DNA of 13,836 bases from PGYU01 sp964637845 (GTDB lineage Bacteria > Bacteroidota > Ignavibacteria > Kapaibacteriales > UBA2268). How positions within the stretch are numbered: position 1 is the stretch's first letter; the number at the start of each line of letters is the position of its first letter. Of this stretch, positions 6,985 to 13,836 are shown one piece after another. Made by a program: the position numbers and the translations under genes. The stretch lies in contig CAZWXI010000081.1 of the NCBI GenBank assembly GCA_964637845.1, forward strand, positions 1 through 13,836, in the 5' to 3' direction. The notes under the pieces are model-generated. The model searched no databases and was not told where the DNA came from. It saw nothing but the letters and a program-made list of their open reading frames with translations.

Positions 6985-8622
6985 ATGTCAAAGAATGAAC
7001 GATTTGATACGAAGTACATATTTATAACGGGCGGGGTGCTGTCGTCTCTCGGCAAAGGCATTGCTTCGGCATCACTTGCATTACTATTGAAGCAACGAGG
7101 TTTTAGCGTAACAATTATGAAACTTGACCCTTATATCAATGTTGACCCCGGTACAATGAACCCATTTCAGCACGGTGAAGTTTTTGTGACAGACGATGGC
7201 GCAGAGACAGACCTTGATTTGGGACATTATGAACGGTTCTTGGGCTATTCACTTAACAAAAAGAACAATCACACCACAGGGCAGGTCTATTTCGAAGTAA
7301 TAACGAAAGAACGGAAGGGACAATATCTTGGCAAGACTGTTCAGGTTATTCCGCATATTACCGATGAAATCAAGAAGAGAATTTTCGGTTTTGAGGGACA
7401 GTTCGACTTTGTGCTAATCGAAATCGGTGGAACGGTCGGCGATATTGAATCTTTACCATTTCTCGAAGCTCAGAGGCAGATTAATTTAGAGCTTGGCTCA
7501 AGCCGCACAATTAATCTACATTTGACTTATGTGCCTTATATCAAATCAGCGGGTGAAGTAAAAACGAAACCAACTCAGCATTCTGTAAAGACGCTTATGG
7601 AATTTGGGATTCGTCCCGATGTGTTGCTCTGTCGTACTGAAAGCAAGCTACCACGGGATGTTCGCCAAAAAATTGCCTTATTCTGTAGTGTCGAGGAAAA
7701 TTCTGTCGTGGAAGTTGTTGACGTTGACACCACGATTTACGAAGTGCCTCTCATGTTTGCAAAAAGGGGGCTTGAGGAAATCATACTCAAAAAGTTGAAT
7801 TTGCCTGAGAGTGAGCTTGAAATTGAGACTTGGAATAAATTTGTTCATAGAATAAAATCTCCGAAGCACGAGGTAAACATTGCTCTCGTAGGTAAATACA
7901 CTAAATATCGCGATTCATACAAAAGCATACTCGAAGCCTTTATTCATGCGGGCTCGATTAACAACACCAGAGTCAACGTCGAACTGATTAATTCTGAAAA
8001 TATTACCCAAGAAACGGCTGCCGAAATTCTGCACGATATCGATGGCGTGCTTGTGGGCCCGGGCTTTGGCAATCGCGGAATTGAAGGTAAGATTGCAGCA
8101 ATCAGATACATACGCGAAAACAATATTCCTTTTTTTGGCATATGCTTGGGAATGCAATGTGCTGTTATTGAATTTGCCCGCAACGTTTGCGGTATGGAAA
8201 ATGCGAACTCAGGAGAATTCGAAAAAACTGAGCATAATGTGATAGATTTGATGGAAGAACAGAAAAAAATCAAAAACAAAGGTGGTACAATGCGACTCGG
8301 TGCTTATCCCTGCGTCATCGAACACGGAACTAAAGCATTTCAGGCGTATAAAAATGCTGAAATTTCCGAGCGACATCGCCACAGATACGAGCTAAACAAT
8401 CAGTTTAAAGATATTTTGCTTCAAAACGGTATGATTATGAGTGGACATTCACCAGATAGGCAACTCGTTGAGATTATTGAGCTTAAGAATCATCGATGGT
8501 TTGTCGGTGTACAGTTTCATCCGGAATTGAAGTCAAGAGCAGTAACGGGGCATCCGCTGTTTATAAGTTTCATTAAAGCTGGATTACAATCAAATAATAA
8601 ATCGAAAAAGAAAAGCAGTTAA
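6985..8622 (+). CDS. pyrG: CTP synthase
   Basis: CTP synthase converts UTP to CTP using ATP and ammonia from glutamine, the last step of pyrimidine nucleotide synthesis. At 545 residues it has normal length. The N-terminal synthetase domain shows the hallmark FITGGVLSSLGKG P-loop segment followed by MKLDPYINVDPGTMNP and GEVFVTDDGAE. The C-terminal class I glutamine amidotransferase domain has the nucleophile Cys387 in GICLGMQ, and His512 and Glu514 in VQFHPE, so both activities should be intact. The ATG has no Shine-Dalgarno sequence, only an A-rich leader. It is the first gene of a tight three-gene unit: the next gene starts four bases after its stop. The Lys/Ser-rich tail (last about 10 residues) is unconserved in the family. 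Confidence 0.99.
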   Translation: MSKNERFDTKYIFITGGVLSSLGKGIASASLALLLKQRGFSVTIMKLDPYINVDPGTMNPFQHGEVFVTDDGAETDLDLGHYERFLGYSLNKKNNHTTGQVYFEVITKERKGQYLGKTVQVIPHITDEIKKRIFGFEGQFDFVLIEIGGTVGDIESLPFLEAQRQINLELGSSRTINLHLTYVPYIKSAGEVKTKPTQHSVKTLMEFGIRPDVLLCRTESKLPRDVRQKIALFCSVEENSVVEVVDVDTTIYEVPLMFAKRGLEEIILKKLNLPESELEIETWNKFVHRIKSPKHEVNIALVGKYTKYRDSYKSILEAFIHAGSINNTRVNVELINSENITQETAAEILHDIDGVLVGPGFGNRGIEGKIAAIRYIRENNIPFFGICLGMQCAVIEFARNVCGMENANSGEFEKTEHNVIDLMEEQKKIKNKGGTMRLGAYPCVIEHGTKAFQAYKNAEISERHRHRYELNNQFKDILLQNGMIMSGHSPDRQLVEIIELKNHRWFVGVQFHPELKSRAVTGHPLFISFIKAGLQSNNKSKKKSS

Positions 8623-8626
8623 ATAT

Positions 8627-9874
8627 ATGGCAATTGATGCAATCATATTGTTCGAAAGCCCTGACGTAAGTGATTTGTATCCATTCAGCATAATGCACTG
8701 TAGTTGGGAATTACGAAGCGGTGTTTTCCGTAATTTCGAGCGGATTAAGTATTTTTTTCCCAAAACGAGTTTCGGATTTATCGGGCGTAAGTTGCAGTTA
8801 CAGTCATTTCTCGTGCGCGAAGGTTTGAATAACGTTAAACCAGACGGGGACACACTCTACTTTGATGGAGCCGTTTTTCCTGATTTGAAAATCGAAGAAA
8901 TCAAAGCCCATATTGGTAAATCGTCCGATAAAATAATTTCCTTTACTAATTCTGGAAAGCGCATTGCCCTGTATGTCCCATATGAATTTAGGAATACCTT
9001 GGAAGTTGCTTCTGATACGGTTGATTTGCATGCCAATGTTAACTCCGAATTTGTTGAACATAATGTCGGCGGACTCGGGCGATATGATTACATATGGAGT
9101 CCGCTTGACTTTGTCGGAAATAATATTAACGCTGATGTTAAACTGATTTCCAAATATTTTCAGAGGCTTTATCTTCCGCAATTTCATGGTATTCATGCGC
9201 TTGAACCCGAAAATATATTACTCGGGAAAAATGTGAAGATTGCACCAAATGTAGTGTTGGATGCTTCCGAAGGCACGATTATCATCGGCAATGGTGTGAA
9301 AATTATGCCTAATGTCGCTATCATCGGTCCTTGCTATATCGGAGATAATTGTGTAGTCAAAGTCGGTGCGAAAATATACGGCAATAGTTGTTTTGGTGAA
9401 TTTTGCAAAATCGGCGGAGAAATCGACAATACAATAATCCATTCGTATTCAAACAAGCAGCACGAAGGTTTTTTAGGGCATTCATATATATGCGAGTGGG
9501 TTAACATTGGCGCCGATACGAATAATTCAGATTTAAAGAATACTTACAAAAGCATAAAAATGAGATTGCCGCATCGGATTGTCAATACAAATAAAATATT
9601 TCTCGGATTATTCTGCGGCGACCATACGAAAACAGCAATTAACACCCAATTCAACACAGGTACCGTCGTGGGCATATCGGCAATCATATTTGATGTGGGC
9701 TTTCCGCCGACTACCATCCCATCATTTGAATATGGAGGCAATAGTAATAGAAAATATAATCTTAATGATGCCATAGAAACAGCGCAAATTATGATGATGC
9801 GGCGAAACAAGAATCTTACGGACGAAGAAATTGCAATAATGGCAGAGGAATATATATCTATTAAGCGATTTTAA
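8627..9874 (+). CDS. GlmU-like putative sugar nucleotidyltransferase with left-handed beta-helix (NTP_transf_4 family)
   Basis: This 415-residue protein resembles the GlmU-related family common in Bacteroidota, with an N-terminal nucleotidyltransferase-like domain and a C-terminal acyltransferase-like left-handed beta-helix. The N-terminus has the family layout ILF...LYPFS...WELRSG.....F.RI, where better known members have a TRPV segment before ELR. Hexapeptide repeats run from about residue 200 to 290 (ILLGKNVKIAPNV, IIIGNGVKIMPNV, YIGDNCVVKVGA). The C-terminal part has the family signatures FLGHSYICEWVNIGADTNNS, GDHTKTAINTQFNTGT and IPSFEYGG. A role in making or modifying activated sugars is likely but the substrate is unknown. 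It starts four bases after pyrG and ends three bases before the glycosyltransferase, so the three are probably one operon. Confidence 0.8.
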   Translation: MAIDAIILFESPDVSDLYPFSIMHCSWELRSGVFRNFERIKYFFPKTSFGFIGRKLQLQSFLVREGLNNVKPDGDTLYFDGAVFPDLKIEEIKAHIGKSSDKIISFTNSGKRIALYVPYEFRNTLEVASDTVDLHANVNSEFVEHNVGGLGRYDYIWSPLDFVGNNINADVKLISKYFQRLYLPQFHGIHALEPENILLGKNVKIAPNVVLDASEGTIIIGNGVKIMPNVAIIGPCYIGDNCVVKVGAKIYGNSCFGEFCKIGGEIDNTIIHSYSNKQHEGFLGHSYICEWVNIGADTNNSDLKNTYKSIKMRLPHRIVNTNKIFLGLFCGDHTKTAINTQFNTGTVVGISAIIFDVGFPPTTIPSFEYGGNSNRKYNLNDAIETAQIMMMRRNKNLTDEEIAIMAEEYISIKRF

Positions 9875-9877
9875 TTC

Positions 9878-11422
9878 ATGAAGTTACTAGATTATATCTA
9901 CATCATCTTATCAATCATAATTCTCTTTCCGATTATTTATTTCCCATATTCGGGAGACTTATGGATTTATGTCACAGGTGGTCAGGTGATTGCAGAGGGA
10001 GGCAAGATATTTAAGGATTTTGTGGACCTAAAGCCACCATTTTTTTTTATGATTTTTTCGGTTATTTATACAATTTTTGGTAATACTGAGTTTAATGTTC
10101 GCCTTGCAGAGTTTTTAATTCAATCCGGAATAATTATTTTTTTATATTTTTTAATGAGTAAAATATTTGTATCGAATAAAATTGCATTCTACGGAGCATT
10201 GTTCTATTCACTATCTTATGCTGCTTTGACTCATGCAAATACTTTCCATGCCGAATCTTTTTTACCGGTTTTCATATTATCAATATTGTATTTGAGAACA
10301 AAAAACGCTTCTAGGATTAATAAATTTTTACAAGGGCTGTTCATTGGTTTATCCGGTGGTTTGAAATATACGTTTATAGCTATTTATCCGGCTCTATTAT
10401 TAACTGATTCATTTATTCGCAAAAAATCCGAAGAATTCTTGGTTGAGCAATTAATCATATTAGCAGGTGTGATGAGTGGATTGAGTTTGACATTTATTTT
10501 ACTATTGGACCCGGAAGTTCGTGTCGGATTTTTAGATGTTCAGAAATTCACTTATTATTATGCACAATTGCCGAAAGTTAATTTTGCTCTATTTAAATTA
10601 GCACACGACCATGCAACATACTTTTTAGGCAATCATTTGTCACTGTTGTTTGTTTCAATTATTATTATCGGGCTTATAGCAATTTATGGCAAGAATGATT
10701 GCTATAAGGAGCAGAAGCAGGTCATTAATCTGTTAGTCTCTATTTCTTTGCTCCTTTTGATTACTGTTTTTATCGAGAAAAAATTTGTAAATACACATTT
10801 TACGAGATTATTCATTCCGCTGACATTCTTTTTTGCCATAGGTGCAAATGAATTAATCAAATTGATTAAACCCAAATTGGAACATATAAATATAGAAAAA
10901 ATTTTCTTCATGTCGATTATTATTCCATTTGTAATCTTTTTTTCACCCTTGCCAAGATATGTTACCGTTTTGACTCCTATTCCTCATTTCTATATGAATA
11001 AAGATAAATACATTGAACGTTATAATAAACCAGACACGCGTACAGTAATTTTGAGAGAAATCCACGACGTAGTCAATTTTATAAAGGATTCATCATTATA
11101 TTTAGAGAGCGATAAAATAATGGTTATGAGTTTAGGTTGTCAGACATTAAATTATTATCTTAATAACACAAATATTTCTAAATTTCCGCTTCCTTTATTT
11201 CCATTGTCGGGCGTAAATGAAAATTGGTATTTTGAATATTTTAAGGAAATGCTCGAAGCAGATATTTTGATAATTCAGAAAAATGACTTGCATCCAATTG
11301 TAAGCGGTTATTATGAATCAACATGGGAAAAGTTGAATGAAAATGAAGCAATTAAGCAAATATTATCGAATTATAGAACTATTTATGAGACATATTCTTT
11401 TATTGTATTGTCAAAAAATTAA
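9878..11422 (+). CDS. Polytopic membrane glycosyltransferase-like protein (GT-C / ArnT-PMT type)
   Basis: This 514-residue protein has about ten hydrophobic segments and a C-terminal soluble part (about 370-514). A GT-C glycosyltransferase would transfer sugars from lipid-linked donors on the outer face of the inner membrane. The N-terminal loop after the first membrane helix carries SGDLWIY (Asp27, candidate catalytic base) and then GGKIFKDFVDLKPPFFF (Asp47, Asp50, KPP), the pattern of GT39/ArnT-like proteins. It lies three bases after the GlmU-like gene and is likely the last gene of the pyrG operon. Sampled lines run near 30% G+C, lower than pyrG (about 40% on one sampled line, 32% on another); this may reflect membrane codon use or transfer. 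Acceptor and donor are unknown; it could also be a non-catalytic GT-C relative. Confidence 0.7.
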   Translation: MKLLDYIYIILSIIILFPIIYFPYSGDLWIYVTGGQVIAEGGKIFKDFVDLKPPFFFMIFSVIYTIFGNTEFNVRLAEFLIQSGIIIFLYFLMSKIFVSNKIAFYGALFYSLSYAALTHANTFHAESFLPVFILSILYLRTKNASRINKFLQGLFIGLSGGLKYTFIAIYPALLLTDSFIRKKSEEFLVEQLIILAGVMSGLSLTFILLLDPEVRVGFLDVQKFTYYYAQLPKVNFALFKLAHDHATYFLGNHLSLLFVSIIIIGLIAIYGKNDCYKEQKQVINLLVSISLLLLITVFIEKKFVNTHFTRLFIPLTFFFAIGANELIKLIKPKLEHINIEKIFFMSIIIPFVIFFSPLPRYVTVLTPIPHFYMNKDKYIERYNKPDTRTVILREIHDVVNFIKDSSLYLESDKIMVMSLGCQTLNYYLNNTNISKFPLPLFPLSGVNENWYFEYFKEMLEADILIIQKNDLHPIVSGYYESTWEKLNENEAIKQILSNYRTIYETYSFIVLSKN

Positions 11423-11430
11423 ATATTCGC

Positions 11431-12975
11431 CTATTTCCATTTCTTGCGGTAAAACCAATCAAATATACCCGTTACTATCAGTAAAATAAATAATAATGAT
11501 GTTACGGGAATAAATAAAATCGTATATTTACCCAAAATGCCTTGGAACATTCTACCATTATGCAATTCAAATAAAAATGTCCAGAACGGCATTTCTGCCG
11601 AGTTTAGTATATGCTCAGGCATTACAAATTTATTTGAATTCTTTGCTCTATCGTTCGCACGCATCAAACCAGCGAAGTGTGTAGCGATATATTCTTCGCC
11701 TTCCGGGGTTACAAAATATCCGGTTACTAAGTTGGCTCCGGGTCTTAATGCTGTTACATTATATGGTGTTTTGCCCGTAGAGACATCTAATATAATCCCC
11801 TTATAGTCAACCTTAAATAAGCCTGCAAAAGAACCAATTAAATGATTGCCGTAAGTATCTGTTTCCATAACAGTTGCTCCCATTGCAAAAATCGGTACCG
11901 GCGGTGCTTGTTTCACAAAATTCCCGCGCAAACCTCTATCCGATACCCAATATCCATCTTTCGCATCTATAATGACCTTGTTCCTCACTCCGTCATACAT
12001 CGCATTTCTGATGCGATGGTTCCATGGATTAGAATTATCATAACCCAAGATGACAGATTTATCAATTGAACTGCCAAAAATTGCCGCAATCATCGGAGGT
12101 CTCATAAATAAACCCGTAATGCCAAAAATCAATAAAATTATGGCTGAGTAAATTCCAAGTTTGAAATGATATTTAGCGAAGAAATTATACAGTTTCCATC
12201 TGACTTTGTTAAATTTCCGAAGCATTTTCAATCTGAAAACACTCTTTTTGGGAGCTGCCCAAAGATAAAAACCGCTGACTGAAAGAAACAGCAAAATAAT
12301 TCCAGCTATATCAAAAAGCAATTTACCCGGAAGACCCCAAAGTTCTCCCGTGTGCAGGCTAAACATAAATTCTACCATTGTGAGCTTGTTGTCATCGTTA
12401 AATCTAATCAACCCGATTCGTTCAAATTTCAAAGGCAAGCTTTTAGCCGCAATAAAGGCATCTGATTCGCTAAAGACTACGATACTGTCCTTATATTCCA
12501 GAATTCGAGCAATTTTTGGATTTTTACCCTCCAACTTTATGTTATTCCATTTGCTGGAAAAAGTATCATACATATAAAGCCCACCGTATAAGCCTGCCAC
12601 CAGTAAATCATTCCCCTCTATATCAGTATTGAGCAAACTTTTTACCCTTCTATAGTATCTGCTTTCTGGAAGTCCGTTCTCATTCATGCTTTCGAATGTA
12701 TAGCCCGCATCTGTTGACTTCCATACACCCTCGAACCCGCCAACGTAAGCAAGCCCGTACTCAAATTTTGAGTATTGAACAGAATTCAAGGTACTTCTTG
12801 CCCAGTTGTCTGCTCTGTAATGCTCGGGTAGACACTTATAAGGAATAGATAGTCCGCTTATGAGTTCCGGGTGATTCATCAAAATTCCGGAAATACTCAT
12901 CCATACTAGAAATAAAAGCAGTAACAAACTGATATACTTATGTAGAAATTTCGATATTTTATATAAACGTTTCAT
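11431..12975 (-). CDS. PepSY-associated membrane protein with periplasmic Asp-box (propeller-like) domain
   Basis: This 514-residue protein has the PepSY-associated TM layout: a first helix with LHKYISLLLLLFLVWMSISG (residues 11-30), a large outer loop, helix 2 introduced by SLHTGELWG (His208) and ending GFYLWAA, a third helix around 265-285, and a final helix near 490-510 preceded by a second, degenerate ELHNGRMFQG. Such proteins (PiuB-like) are often linked to metal or siderophore uptake, with heme or iron reduction proposed. The outer loops contain an Asp-box STDAGYTF (87-94) and repeated GLYGGLYMYD/SFAGLFKVD-like segments, suggesting a beta-propeller-like domain. I chose the ATG at 12975 because an upstream in-frame start at 13017 is TTG and the first helix follows the ATG directly. 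It faces the glycosyltransferase with only 8 bp between stops. Confidence 0.8.
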   Translation of the reverse strand: MKRLYKISKFLHKYISLLLLLFLVWMSISGILMNHPELISGLSIPYKCLPEHYRADNWARSTLNSVQYSKFEYGLAYVGGFEGVWKSTDAGYTFESMNENGLPESRYYRRVKSLLNTDIEGNDLLVAGLYGGLYMYDTFSSKWNNIKLEGKNPKIARILEYKDSIVVFSESDAFIAAKSLPLKFERIGLIRFNDDNKLTMVEFMFSLHTGELWGLPGKLLFDIAGIILLFLSVSGFYLWAAPKKSVFRLKMLRKFNKVRWKLYNFFAKYHFKLGIYSAIILLIFGITGLFMRPPMIAAIFGSSIDKSVILGYDNSNPWNHRIRNAMYDGVRNKVIIDAKDGYWVSDRGLRGNFVKQAPPVPIFAMGATVMETDTYGNHLIGSFAGLFKVDYKGIILDVSTGKTPYNVTALRPGANLVTGYFVTPEGEEYIATHFAGLMRANDRAKNSNKFVMPEHILNSAEMPFWTFLFELHNGRMFQGILGKYTILFIPVTSLLFILLIVTGIFDWFYRKKWK

Positions 12976-12984
12976 AATTTTATA

Positions 12985-13004
12985 ATCAGACAAATATATC
13001 TGAT
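12985..13004 (-). promoter_or_regulatory. Inverted repeat enclosing a TAnnTTTG motif, promoter/operator candidate for the PepSY gene
   Basis: ATCAGA (12985-12990) and TCTGAT (12999-13004) are perfect 6-bp arms around an 8-bp spacer. On the minus strand that spacer reads TATATTTG, a full match to the Bacteroidota -7 element TAnnTTTG, starting 15 bp before the ATG. A protein bound to the repeat would cover the promoter. No convincing TTTG -33 element was found at the usual spacing. Confidence 0.4.
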
Positions 13005-13097
13005 ACAAAAATATCAAAAGATTTTGAAAGAACCAAATGCGTAATTACAATTATTTCAATGCAACAATTCCGAAACATAATCGTTTTTTACTAGCCC

Positions 13098-13457
13098 GGG
13101 GATGAAACGGATTCGACGGGGTGATGGATGTTTGATGTGGCATGTCGTGCTCAGTCGGTGGTGCACGTAAATAAAACCGGCACAGCAATAAATGCTGACA
13201 ATAACTATGCTTTGGCTGCTTAATTAAAACGTAGCCACATTCTCTGAAGAGCTTGCCTGCTAGTTCTTCCGGGGGTGACGCCCAAAAACAGGCTCGCAAA
13301 AGCAATCGCGTTTGGTGCTTTTGTGAAATTTTAGAACGCTAAGTCTTCGGATACTCGTCCGTTGGTACCCCGAAGAACGAAAAACAAAAAGTGGACTAAA
13401 CATGTAGATGCTCGAATTGAAGCTCTTCGGACGCGGGTTCGACTCCCGCCATCTCCA
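13098..13457 (+). ncRNA. ssrA: Transfer-messenger RNA (tmRNA)
   Basis: tmRNA rescues stalled ribosomes and tags the released peptide for proteolysis. The 5' end GGGGATG (13098-13104) pairs with CATCTCC (13450-13456), and the conserved GGATTCGACGGGG follows. The T arm is GCGGG / TTCGACT / CCCGC (13433-13449), and A13457 is the discriminator. CCA is not encoded (genomic CAA), so it must be added enzymatically. The tag reading frame ends GCT GAC AAT AAC TAT GCT TTG GCT GCT TAA (13194-13223), giving ADNNYALAA. The frame is open back to GGC at 13179, so the resume codon may be GGC 13179 or the GCA at 13185; it is not settled. The internal region contains pseudoknot-like stems, not resolved here. 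Length is 360 nt, typical. It overlaps no protein gene. Confidence 0.97.
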
Positions 13458-13471
13458 CAAACCAAACTTGG

Positions 13472-13502
13472 AAACCCTGACTGTGTCGGGGTTTTGTGTT
13501 TT
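13472..13502 (+). terminator. Intrinsic terminator of the tmRNA gene
   Basis: AAACCCTGAC (13472-13481), loop TGT (13482-13484) and GTCGGGGTTT (13485-13494) form a ten-base-pair stem with a single G-T pair, followed by TGTGTTTT. It begins 15 bases after the tmRNA 3' end and should terminate it efficiently. Confidence 0.9.
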
Positions 13503-13757
13503 AAGAGTGAGAATTATATCAAATCATTTTCCTTTCCCCAAAATTTCCCTTGCAATTATTCAAATCAATATTCATATATTTGCATTATCGAAATGTTAGT
13601 ATATATTTTATAAAAATTATGCCTTCATTTTGATACGATTAAAAGGATTACTGGTATATAATTATGGACTTTGAAATTGTTTTAATGGATTTTAGAAATA
13701 AAAATATGGATTTATAAATCATTATAACGGAATTTTATACTAATTTAAGGTGTTTTT
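13503..13757. other. AT-rich intergenic region, possible promoter for the right-edge gene
   Basis: No convincing gene is visible. A TATATTTG motif at 13575-13582 matches TAnnTTTG, with CTTG (13549-13552) 22 bp upstream as a loose -33 element. If used, the leader before the next gene would be about 170 nt. Nothing else structured was found. Confidence 0.3.
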
Positions 13758-13836
13758 ATGCCTGCAAAAGATTATATCCCAACAAAAGAGGGTGATATCG
13801 TTCCTTGGACAGAAAATTTTATTGCGGTCGCAAATG
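13758..13836 (+). CDS. Start of a gene of unknown function, truncated at the window edge
   Basis: An ATG at 13758 has AAGGTG 5 bp upstream, a good ribosome-binding site by the standard of this window, and opens a frame that runs off the edge after 26 codons. The visible protein begins MPAKDYIPTKEGDIVPWTENFI and shows no signal peptide. I weakly recognise a DYIP...W..NF N-terminus from hypothetical FCB-group or planctomycete proteins, but no function follows. It is partial at the 3' end. Confidence 0.7.
   Translation, partial: MPAKDYIPTKEGDIVPWTENFIAVAN

Noticed and set aside
12976..13017. Longer PepSY protein start at 13017
   Set aside because: The codon is TTG and the extra residues would cover the promoter-like repeat; the ATG at 12975 directly precedes a basic N-terminus and first helix.
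13051..13460. Open frames on the minus strand and short plus-strand frames across the tmRNA
   Set aside because: They lie on a well-supported tmRNA gene and have no recognisable protein features.
1..13836. CRISPR arrays, insertion sequences, phage genes, toxin-antitoxin or other defence systems
   Set aside because: No direct-repeat array, transposase, integrase or defence-type gene was seen; the window is mostly core transport and housekeeping genes.

Overview
The window (about 13.8 kb, AT-rich) looks like a chromosomal housekeeping and transport region from a bacterium of the Bacteroidota/Chlorobiota (FCB) group, possibly an Ignavibacteria/Kapabacteria-type lineage. Several observations support this placement: the tmRNA tag ends in ADNNYALAA; CCA is not encoded at the tmRNA 3' end; Shine-Dalgarno sequences are weak or absent before most genes; TAnnTTTG-type motifs lie near some starts; and the protein families present (NTP_transf_4/GlmU-like protein, PepSY membrane protein with an Asp-box, many lipoproteins) are typical of the group. 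The placement is inference, not a search result.

Layout, left to right: (1) 23-1531 (-) an HtrA/DegP-type periplasmic serine protease, divergent from (2) 1741-2526 (+) a lipoprotein of unknown function. A GCAA-loop hairpin flanked by A- and T-tracts (2536-2565) separates the lipoprotein gene from the convergent iron block. (3) The iron block on the minus strand is feoA (5304-5552), feoB (3368-5314) and a DtxR/MntR-family metalloregulator (2625-3278). Two palindromes lie just upstream of feoA, one extending into a 19-mer that resembles the DtxR/IdeR box. (4) 5637-6857 (-) is an orphan sugar-type ABC solute-binding lipoprotein, with an inverted repeat directly before its start. (5) On the plus strand, pyrG (CTP synthase), a GlmU-like nucleotidyltransferase/beta-helix protein and a GT-C-type membrane glycosyltransferase are separated by only 4 and 3 bp and probably form one operon. 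(6) 11431-12975 (-) is a PepSY-type membrane protein with periplasmic Asp-box sequence. (7) The tmRNA gene ssrA (13098-13457) is followed by a strong terminator. (8) The start of a further gene runs off the right edge at 13758.

How the genes may work together: FeoA/FeoB import ferrous iron, and the metalloregulator at the end of the operon probably senses the imported metal and represses feoA through the tandem palindromes. Inverted repeats of similar core (AGA-N8-TCT) before the solute-binding protein and the PepSY protein raise the possibility that these belong to the same or a related regulon. The pyrG operon plausibly supplies activated nucleotides and sugars for cell-surface glycans.

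I did not find a clear, previously undescribed multi-gene system. The most informative leads are regulatory (the metal-responsive operators) and residue-level (FeoB G4 motif, mixed metal-site signature in the regulator).
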